Part shown: positions 1-5,091 of the stretch, piece after piece
Layout of the letters: each line of letters opens with the position of its first letter
Position numbering within the stretch: the stretch's first letter is position 1
Program-made: the position numbers and the translations under genes
Source: an uncultured Collinsella sp.
Lineage (GTDB): Bacteria > Actinomycetota > Coriobacteriia > Coriobacteriales > Coriobacteriaceae
NCBI GenBank assembly: GCA_902491415.1
Contig: CABUHP010000078.1
Coordinates: 1-7,691 of the forward strand
Direction of reading: 5' to 3'
Length of the DNA: 7,691 nucleotides
Notes under the pieces: model-generated
Told to the model about the DNA's origin: nothing
Databases searched by the model: none
What the model saw: only the letters and a program-made list of their open reading frames with translations

Positions 1-156
1 GTACGGTACGGTATGCGGCAGCGGTCGGTTTGCGGGGCAAGCCTCGCGGTCGCCTTGAGCCACATGTTTGTAAACCTCACTATGATACGACAGCTCGCGG
101 CGCGTTGAGGACGGCGAGGGTGCTACAGTGAAGCGCAAACAAGAGAAAGGCATCAC

Positions 157-1719
157 ATGGCATTCGTTTCGCTCGCCATCATCGCACTCGTGGCCTTTGC
201 GAGTCCTTTTATCGCCTCGGCGATTCCCGGAAAACCCGTTCCCGAGACGGTCTTTTTGCTCGTGCTCGGCGCGGTGCTGGGACCCCATATGCTCGGCGTC
301 ATCCATGTAGATGCTGAGGTCTCGCTTGTGTCCGAGCTGGGCCTGGCCTTTTTGTTCCTGCTTGCCGGCTTTGAGATCGACCCCAAGAGCATCACGGGCG
401 TCGAGGGGCGCTACGGCTTGGCGACGTGGGTCGTCACGTTTGGTATCGCCTGGCTTGCCGTGCGCTTTACCCCGTGGTTCTCAGTCAGTCATTTCGACGG
501 TATCGCCGTGACGCTTGCCCTCACTTCGACGGCGCTCGGTGCGCTCGTGCCCATTATGCGTGAGCGCTCGCTCACCGGCACGCGCGTGGGCGACTCGATT
601 CTCGCGTATGGCACTTGGGGCGAGCTCGGTCCCGTGCTCGCCATGTCGGTGCTGTTGTCTGCCCGCACTGGCATCCAAACGCTCGTTATCCTTGGCTTGT
701 TTGCGGTGGTTTGCGTGTTGCTGGCCGTGGTCCCGAGCCGCTCCAAGCGCGTCGGCAGCCGCTTCTTTGCGTTTGTTGAGGAGCGCGCCGATACCACGTC
801 GCAGACCTTCGTGCGCCTGACGGTGCTCATCCTGGTCACGCTCGTGGCATTCTCGGCTGTCTTTGATCTCGACATCGTGTTGGGTTCTTTTGCCGCCGGC
901 TTTGTCCTGCGCTATATCATCCCCGAGGGCAACCATACGCTCGAGACCAAGCTCGACGGTCTGGCCTACGGTTTTTTGATTCCGGTGTTCTTTACCGTAT
1001 CGGGCGCAAAGATCGATCTGACGGCCGTGGCGTCGCGCCCGGGTCTGCTCGTGGGCTTTATCGTGGCGTTGTTGATTATTCGTGCCGTGCCCATTCTTAT
1101 TTCCATGAGCATTTGTCCTGCGACGCGCGATGTGTCGGCGTATGGTCGCATTACCGTGGCCCTGTACTGCACCACGGCGCTGCCAATCATCGTTGCCGTG
1201 ACGAGCGTTGCCGTCAACGCGGGCGCGCTGTCGCAAGACGTCGCATCGGTTATGGTCGCTGCCGGCGCCATCACGGTGTTCTTGATGCCGCTGCTCGCGC
1301 AGCTCTTCTACCGCGTGGTCGATGCAGCGCCGGTCACCGCCGTGGCAGAGGTTGCCGAGCATCCATCCGATGCGCTCGACATCCTGCGCGCCCACCACGA
1401 CCTAGCGAGCTTGCTCGCGCGCGAGCATGAGCTGCTGACTTCGCATGGCCATGGTCGCGTATTCGAGGGCCTGCCTACGCTCGATACGATTGCCGAGCGT
1501 CTTTCCGCCGAGGCGGCGAGCGGCCACATCGATGCCCGCATCGTGGACGCTGCGCACCTGCTTGCCGATAAGACCTATGGAGACGAGGTCGACCCGTCCG
1601 AGCTGACTCCGCGCGAGCGTCGCCGCCTGGAGCGCGCCAAGCTCGCCGTGCGCGAATACCGCCGCCGCATGTTGGAGCTCTATGCAAGAGAAGAAGCCGA
1701 GGACGACGACGGCAAGTAG
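157..1719 (+). CDS. Cation:proton antiporter, CPA2/Kef-type membrane domain with a charged C-terminal tail
   Basis: A 520-residue integral membrane protein, probably exchanging Na+ or K+ for protons across the cytoplasmic membrane. Residues 1-385 are a dense series of hydrophobic helices carrying family-like signatures: a GLAFLFLLAGFEID segment at 62-75, a TSTALGALVPI segment at 123-133, a charged pair in a membrane segment (D146, E156), a GSFAAGFVLRY segment at 243-253 and a GFLIPVFFTVSGAKIDL stretch around 272-288. Residues 391-520 are soluble and highly charged, ending in an Arg/Glu-rich probable helix. I see no Rossmann-type TrkA-N/RCK domain there, unlike classical KefB/KefC. The ATG at 157 follows an AGAAAGG Shine-Dalgarno sequence about 7 bases upstream. 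Bases 1-156 hold no other gene I can support. The gene stands alone on this strand and converges with the dehydrogenase. The transported ion cannot be told from the sequence. Confidence 0.88.
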   Translation: MAFVSLAIIALVAFASPFIASAIPGKPVPETVFLLVLGAVLGPHMLGVIHVDAEVSLVSELGLAFLFLLAGFEIDPKSITGVEGRYGLATWVVTFGIAWLAVRFTPWFSVSHFDGIAVTLALTSTALGALVPIMRERSLTGTRVGDSILAYGTWGELGPVLAMSVLLSARTGIQTLVILGLFAVVCVLLAVVPSRSKRVGSRFFAFVEERADTTSQTFVRLTVLILVTLVAFSAVFDLDIVLGSFAAGFVLRYIIPEGNHTLETKLDGLAYGFLIPVFFTVSGAKIDLTAVASRPGLLVGFIVALLIIRAVPILISMSICPATRDVSAYGRITVALYCTTALPIIVAVTSVAVNAGALSQDVASVMVAAGAITVFLMPLLAQLFYRVVDAAPVTAVAEVAEHPSDALDILRAHHDLASLLAREHELLTSHGHGRVFEGLPTLDTIAERLSAEAASGHIDARIVDAAHLLADKTYGDEVDPSELTPRERRRLERAKLAVREYRRRMLELYAREEAEDDDGK

Positions 1720-1734
1720 TCGATACTCTCTCGG

Positions 1735-1966
1735 GGAAGCCGCGTCCCGCTTTGAAGGCTCGGAACGGGATGTGGTTTCCGAAACGGGGGCCGTTGGGAA
1801 ACTGTGTCCCGGAATGGGCGCTCAGAGTGGGATGCAGTTTCCGCGAGAGACCCGTTGCGGAAACGGTATCCCAGAATCGGCGTTCAAAACGGGGCGCTCT
1901 TTCCGAAACATGGCCCTGAGGGAAGCTGCGTCCCGGTCTGAGTCGGGACTGCGGGACACAGCTTCC
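1735..1966. repeat. Array of four 46-bp inverted-repeat units at an exact 62-bp period
   Basis: Four units start at 1735, 1797, 1859 and 1921, each 62 bp after the last. Each unit is a 15-base arm, a 16-base loop and a 15-base inverted arm, followed by a 16-base spacer, so arms of alternating orientation fall every 31 bp. Forward arms read GGAAGCCGCGTCCCG, GGAAACTGTGTCCCG, GGAAACGGTATCCCA and GGAAGCTGCGTCCCG. Inverted arms read CGGGATGTGGTTTCC, TGGGATGCAGTTTCC, CGGGGCGCTCTTTCC and CGGGACACAGCTTCC. Units 1, 2 and 4 can form nearly complete stems, counting G-U pairs; unit 3 is degenerate, with three mismatches. Unit 4 extends to 17 bp (1919-1968). Loops 2 and 3 agree at 12 of 16 positions. The array starts 15 bases after the antiporter stop and ends just before the terminator, so it probably lies in that gene's 3' untranslated region. 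It resembles BIME/REP-type mosaics in design; its family is unknown to me. Confidence 0.85.
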
Positions 1967-1977
1967 CTTTCAAACAG

Positions 1978-2023
1978 AAGAAGGCGCGCTGCCTGCAGTT
2001 GATGCAGACGGCGCGCCTTCTTT
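1978..2023. terminator. Strong bidirectional intrinsic terminator between convergent genes
   Basis: A 12-bp perfect stem (AAGAAGGCGCGC at 1978-1989 with GCGCGCCTTCTT at 2011-2022) encloses a second small helix (CTGCA 1993-1997 with TGCAG 2003-2007). The plus-strand product ends in TTCTTTGTT and the minus-strand product in CTTCTTCTGTTT, so it can serve both the antiporter and the dehydrogenase reading toward it. The tails are only moderately T-rich. Confidence 0.85.
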
Positions 2024-2064
2024 GTTGGACTATGTTGAGGCTGGGAGCTGAGGCTTGTGGTCCC

Positions 2065-2814
2065 TTAAGAGCGGGCGGCTCCGTCGACGGGGAACACGGC
2101 GCCCGTGACGTAGGAGGACATGTCGCTCGCCAGGAAAACAAAGGCGTTGGCGACATCCTCGGGCTCGCCCATGCGACCCAGCGGAATGGTGGCGACGATG
2201 GGCTTAATAACCTCTTCGGGCAGGTTGGCGACCATATCGGTCTTGGTTACGCCAGGCGCGACGGCGTTGACGCGGATGCCCATGGGGGCGAGCTCGCGCG
2301 AGAGCGACTGGACCATACCGTTGACGGCAAACTTGGACGTGGGATAGCCAACGCCGGAGGGCTGACCGTACTTGGCGACCATCGAACTCGTGGTGGTGAT
2401 GGTGCCGCCATGACCTGCCTCGGTCATGATCTTGGCGGCTGCCTGGTGGCCATTAAAGACGGCGACGACGTTGAGGTCCATAACCTTAGCGAACTCCTCG
2501 GCCGTGTAGTCCAAAAGGGGTGAGCGCTGGGAGATGCCGGCATTGTTGACGACTGTATCCAAACCGCCCATATCGGCTGCAGCCTGGGTAAAGGCCTCGG
2601 TCACGGCCTCGAGCGAGGTGAGGTCGCAGGAGCGGCCCCAGACCTTGGCGTCGGGATAGGCGGCCGCCAACTTCTCAACGGCCGCGTCGGCAGTCTCCTG
2701 GCGTGAGCCAAAGACGGTGACGGCAGCGCCTTCCTCGATAAAACGGCAGGCGATCGCATAGCCGATACCGCGCGTGCCTCCGGTGATGATTGCTTTCTTG
2801 CCCTCGAGCAACAT
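2065..2814 (-). CDS. Short-chain dehydrogenase/reductase, BaiA-like (hydroxysteroid dehydrogenase or FabG-type)
   Basis: A 249-residue classical SDR, a soluble NAD(P)(H)-dependent oxidoreductase. Visible landmarks: TGGTRGIG dinucleotide-binding turn at 11-18, D64 after the third strand, NNAG at 90-93, N115, and the catalytic set S144, Y157, K161 (YPTSK). The APGVTKTDM and VDGA segments near the C-terminus are also typical. From memory, the whole-length pattern, including the 249-residue length, FLASD and the VDGA.R ending, tracks clostridial BaiA 3-alpha-hydroxysteroid dehydrogenases better than FabG. The loop after the second strand reads FGSRQET instead of the acidic FGET of BaiA, which favours NADP(H) by family rules. 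An upstream in-frame ATG at 2886 would add 24 residues, but the strong ribosome site supports 2814. No fatty-acid or bile-acid partner gene is adjacent, so the substrate is unproven. Confidence 0.88.
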   Translation of the reverse strand: MLLEGKKAIITGGTRGIGYAIACRFIEEGAAVTVFGSRQETADAAVEKLAAAYPDAKVWGRSCDLTSLEAVTEAFTQAAADMGGLDTVVNNAGISQRSPLLDYTAEEFAKVMDLNVVAVFNGHQAAAKIMTEAGHGGTITTTSSMVAKYGQPSGVGYPTSKFAVNGMVQSLSRELAPMGIRVNAVAPGVTKTDMVANLPEEVIKPIVATIPLGRMGEPEDVANAFVFLASDMSSYVTGAVFPVDGAARS

Positions 2815-2818
2815 GGTG

Positions 2819-2827
2819 CTTCCTCTC
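2819..2827 (-). promoter_or_regulatory. Ribosome binding site that fixes the dehydrogenase start
   Basis: On the minus strand GAGAGGAAG lies 4 bases before the ATG at 2814, with its AGAGGA core 6 bases away. The alternative ATG at 2886 has no comparable site. The protein also begins directly with the first SDR strand when read from 2814. Confidence 0.75.
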
Positions 2828-2886
2828 ATCGCGGGCGGACATACGCAGCTCAGCGTAGCGGTAGCCGGAATCGGCCGCGTTTGCAT

Positions 2887-2957
2887 ATCGGTGAACGGTA
2901 GCCCGCGTTACCGATGAGCGGCTCGCGCAAATATGCTCTGCCGTTGTGCTTACGGCA
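2887..2957. promoter_or_regulatory. Short inverted repeats upstream of the dehydrogenase
   Basis: Two small dyads occupy the 150-bp gap between the hom terminator and the dehydrogenase: ATCGGT (2887-2892) with ACCGAT (2910-2915), and TGCCGT (2939-2944) with ACGGCA (2952-2957). The promoter of the dehydrogenase must lie in this gap because the hom terminator closes it upstream. I cannot pick a convincing -35/-10 pair. The dyads could be operators or chance. Confidence 0.25.
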
Positions 2958-2966
2958 GGTGACAAA

Positions 2967-2998
2967 AGGGCTCCCGTCCTACATCGGACGGGAGCCCT
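2967..2998 (-). terminator. Intrinsic terminator of hom
   Basis: A perfect 13-bp stem, AGGGCTCCCGTCC (2967-2979) with GGACGGGAGCCCT (2986-2998), closes a 6-base loop. On the minus strand it is followed by TTTG, with the stem itself ending in T. It sits 30 bases past the hom stop codon and separates hom from the dehydrogenase, indicating independent transcription units. Confidence 0.88.
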
Positions 2999-3028
2999 CA
3001 AGGCGCGTATTGCTAGGCGAGCGTTGGG

Positions 3029-4372
3029 CTAGTTCGCCATAACGCCTTCGGTCCAGGCCTCAACGTCCTCGATGCGCAGGACGTTGGCGACCTCGGCCAC
3101 GCAGTCGACGCTGGCAAGTTCGGCGGCGGCAGCCTGGACGTCCTTCTCGAGCGCGCGATGCGTCAGGAAGATGACCGAGCAGGCATCGTTAACGCCCGAC
3201 TTGCCGTCCTCGACCTGGTTGATGAGCGAGATCGAGATGTTGTGCTTGGCAAAGATGTCGACCGTCTCGGACAGGGCGCCCACGCGGTCGGCGACCTTCA
3301 GGCGCACATAGTACTTGGTCTGGAGCTCGTCCATGGGCTTAAAGGCGAGGTTGTGACCATAGGGCTCAATCTCGGGCAGCGGAGCCACGCCGCGGCTGAT
3401 CTGCTCGGAGAGCGACAGGATGTCGCCCACGACGGCGCTCGCGGTGGGGAAGGAGCCTGCGCCGGCACCGTAGAACATGGTCTCACCCACGGCGTCGCCT
3501 ACCACGTAGACAGCGTTCATGGCGCCGTTGACCTTGGCAAGCATGTGGTCGGCGGGGATCAGCGTGGGATGCACACGGACGTCGACGCCGGCGTCGGTGT
3601 TGCGGGCGATGCCAAGCAGCTTAATGGTGTAGCCGAGCTCACGGGCCTGGGCGATGTCCTCGGCACCGATGGTACGGATACCCTGCTGGTACACATCGTC
3701 GGTGGTAACGCGGGTGCCAAAGCCGATGGAAGCGAGGATTGCCGTCTTGCTGGCGGCGTCGAAGCCGTCGACGTCGGCGGACGGGTCGGCCTCGGCATAG
3801 CCCTTTGCCTGGGCGTCGGCGAGCACGTCAGCGTAATCGGCGCCCTCGGCGTCCATGCGCGACAGGATGTAGTTGGTGGTGCCGTTGAGAATGCCAGCGA
3901 TGGTCAGGATCTTGTTGCCCACCAGGTCGTGCTCAAGCGTGCTCACAATGGGGATGCCGCCGCCGCAACTGGCCTCGCACTTAATCTGCACGCCGCACGC
4001 GCGCGCCTTCTCGGCGAGCGTCTCGACGTGACGGCCCAGCAGGGCCTTGTTGGCAGAGACGACGTGCTTGCCGTTCTCGAAGGCGGTGGTGAAGATTTCG
4101 GTCGCGGGGTGCTCGCCGCCGATGAGCTCGACGACGATATCGACGGCGGGGTCGGTGACGACGTCGTGCCAGTCGCTCGTAAAGGCCTCGCGCTCAATAC
4201 CGGCAGCTTCGGCCTGCTCCCAGGCAAGCGCGCAGGCGCAGGTCAGCTTAAGGTCGATGCCGTAGGCGGCCAGGTACTCATCGTGGTGGCTCTTGATCAG
4301 ACGGGCCACGCCGCCGCCGACGGTTCCAAGACCGATGAGGCCGACGTTCACGGTGCGCAGGGGTTCGCTCAT
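3029..4372 (-). CDS. hom: Homoserine dehydrogenase with C-terminal ACT domain
   Basis: A 447-residue cytoplasmic enzyme that reduces aspartate-4-semialdehyde to homoserine with NAD(P)H, the branch step toward threonine, methionine and isoleucine. The N-terminal Rossmann fold has GLGTVGGG at 14-21. Further conserved segments are SANKALL around 107-112, GGGIPIV at 137-143 and GILNGTTNYIL at 160-170. E194, D205 and K209 match in spacing the glutamate and the Asp/Lys pair known from characterised enzymes. Residues 354-433 form an ACT domain (begins YYVRLKVADRVGAL), the usual site of threonine feedback inhibition. Length is normal for the monofunctional ACT-containing type, with no aspartokinase fusion. 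A GAAGGAG ribosome site lies 6 bases before the ATG. No thrB, thrC or lysC is adjacent; the gene appears monocistronic with its own terminator. Confidence 0.97.
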   Translation of the reverse strand: MSEPLRTVNVGLIGLGTVGGGVARLIKSHHDEYLAAYGIDLKLTCACALAWEQAEAAGIEREAFTSDWHDVVTDPAVDIVVELIGGEHPATEIFTTAFENGKHVVSANKALLGRHVETLAEKARACGVQIKCEASCGGGIPIVSTLEHDLVGNKILTIAGILNGTTNYILSRMDAEGADYADVLADAQAKGYAEADPSADVDGFDAASKTAILASIGFGTRVTTDDVYQQGIRTIGAEDIAQARELGYTIKLLGIARNTDAGVDVRVHPTLIPADHMLAKVNGAMNAVYVVGDAVGETMFYGAGAGSFPTASAVVGDILSLSEQISRGVAPLPEIEPYGHNLAFKPMDELQTKYYVRLKVADRVGALSETVDIFAKHNISISLINQVEDGKSGVNDACSVIFLTHRALEKDVQAAAAELASVDCVAEVANVLRIEDVEAWTEGVMAN

Positions 4373-4378
4373 AGATAG

Positions 4379-4432
4379 CTCCTTCGTGCATCTTATGGAT
4401 GGATTAACCGCTTAAAGGTTGAGTGCATTCTA
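4379..4432 (-). promoter_or_regulatory. Candidate hom promoter -10 and leader
   Basis: On the minus strand TAGAAT (plus 4427-4432) is a good -10 hexamer, giving a leader of about 48 bases to the hom ATG. The leader includes an imperfect dyad TTAACC/GGTTGA (4404-4409 and 4417-4422) and the GAAGGAG ribosome site at 4379-4385. I see no matching -35, so this is weak. The leader is too short for a T-box or an attenuator peptide. Confidence 0.3.
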
Positions 4433-4624
4433 GCGTGAACCGAGGACGCGTGCTCGCCAGGCAACAGGAGTCGCACAAAACGGCACCCCCGAAACGCTGC
4501 GGAAACATTGGAAACATGCTCGCTACAAACGGAACTCCGTAACAAACTGTCAACGTTTGCGCCATAAGGTTTGCTCCGTACCGCAAGACGGCCGCGCTGC
4601 GGCCAGCGAAAAAAGGGGGACACC
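4433..4624. promoter_or_regulatory. Divergent intergenic region between hom and the livJ remnant
   Basis: No gene is supported here. It contains a tandem 9-mer GGAAACATT/GGAAACATG (4501-4518), a 12-bp palindrome ACGGAACTCCGT (4529-4540), a dyad CAAAC/GTTTG (4543-4559), and a tight GC hairpin GGCCGC-GCT-GCGGCC (4590-4604) just before the ribosome site of the remnant. The 9-mer GGAAACATT recurs upstream of livJ at 4883. These could be leftover control sites of the decayed gene or active sites for hom. Confidence 0.35.
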
Positions 4625-4820
4625 ATGTTTAGCATCAACAACGTACTTAACCGCAGGAGTTTCCTTGTCGGAGCCACGCTTATTTTTGCCCCGATCTATT
4701 ACACCCCAGCGTCCGTTTTGCTCAAGAACGCCAAGGACATGAGCTACGACATGACACTAATGGGTGTCGACGGCATGGACAGCCTATGTGATCCAGGACG
4801 GCAAGTACATCGCCGCCTAA
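4625..4820 (+). pseudogene. Internally deleted remnant of a second livJ-type binding protein
   Basis: Three pieces of a LivJ-like protein are joined. Codons 3-12 (SINNVLNRRS) match livJ residues 8-17. Codons 16-52 (4670-4780) match livJ residues 238-274 with 31 of 37 residues identical, including a 20-residue identical run, and about 90 of 111 bases. After a one-base offset, 4782-4820 read AYVIQDGKYIAA plus TAA, matching the livJ C-terminus AYVITDGKYVQA plus TAA at 6241-6279. Relative to livJ, roughly 220 and 109 residues are missing. The ATG at 4625 has a good AAGGGGGA ribosome site and a Tat-like NRRSFL start. Continuous translation from 4625 gives 83 residues because the offset carries the frame past the old stop to 4876; no lipobox remains. 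Most differences in the central block are synonymous, so divergence probably preceded decay. Confidence 0.87.
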
Positions 4821-4882
4821 GTGCGCATAAAGCGCGACCGGTGAGGCCGTTTTATTCAGGGAAGGGACGCCTGTAACAGAAC

Positions 4883-5016
4883 GGAAACATTACTTTCACA
4901 CAATAAAGTGGCCTTACTGCATAAAGTAATAGAAATACGCAGAATTATGGATAAATGAACAAATCCAAAGAAAAGTTGAAATAATCGCCACTTTCCTTAA
5001 CTAAAGCGTCTAGTAT
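4883..5016 (+). promoter_or_regulatory. AT-rich upstream control region of livJ with repeated elements
   Basis: This stretch is much richer in A/T than its surroundings. It holds an 8-bp dyad ATTACTTT (4889-4896) with AAAGTAAT (4923-4930), the direct repeat ATAAAGT at 4903 and 4921 (18 bp apart), and another GGAAACATT at 4883. A weak -10 candidate TAGTAT lies at 5011-5016; TTGAAA at 4976-4981 is too far away to be its -35. The arrangement looks like operators for a nutrient-responsive regulator, but the regulator is unknown and AT-rich DNA yields chance repeats. Confidence 0.4.
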
Positions 5017-5024
5017 TTTGCGAA

Positions 5025-5070
5025 CGCCGAACACGGCGAAGGATGGCCTGTCGGGTAACCGAAACCCGAC
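5025..5070 (+). promoter_or_regulatory. Two leader hairpins just upstream of the livJ ribosome site
   Basis: CGCCG-AACA-CGGCG (5025-5038) and GTCGGGT-AACCGAA-ACCCGAC (5050-5070) are perfect stems of 5 and 7 bp. The second ends 8 bases before the AGAGGAGA ribosome site (5079-5086). Neither is followed by a T-run, so they are not terminators. They may stabilise the mRNA or tune translation of livJ. Confidence 0.45.
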
Positions 5071-5091
5071 GAGATTTGAGAGGAGAGCCGC

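Noticed and set aside
1..13. Tandem GTACG repeat at the window start
   Set aside because: Only about two and a half copies are visible at the edge, too short to interpret.
55..86. Promoter for the antiporter with TTGAGC (55-60) and TATGAT (81-86)
   Set aside because: The -10 is good but the spacer is 20 bases, too long for a standard promoter. No better -35 was found.
481..1398. 305-codon open frame on the minus strand inside the antiporter gene
   Set aside because: It is antisense to a well-supported membrane protein. The translation is rich in Arg, His, Gln and Asp with no fold signature, as expected from GC-rich codon bias.
1735..1966. CRISPR-like array
   Set aside because: Arms alternate in orientation, differ between units and have related, not unique, spacers. 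No cas gene is near.
1682..2002. 106-codon open frame through the repeat array
   Set aside because: The 62-bp period is not a multiple of three, so the repeated unit is read in shifting frames. It overlaps the antiporter end and runs into the terminator.
3158..4378. 406-codon open frame on the plus strand opposite hom
   Set aside because: Low-complexity Gly/Val/Asp-rich product with no motif, mirroring the codon pattern of hom on the other strand.
4373..4432. T-box or threonine attenuator before hom
   Set aside because: The likely leader is about 48 bases, with no leader peptide, run of Thr/Ile codons, T-box core sequence or terminator-antiterminator pair.
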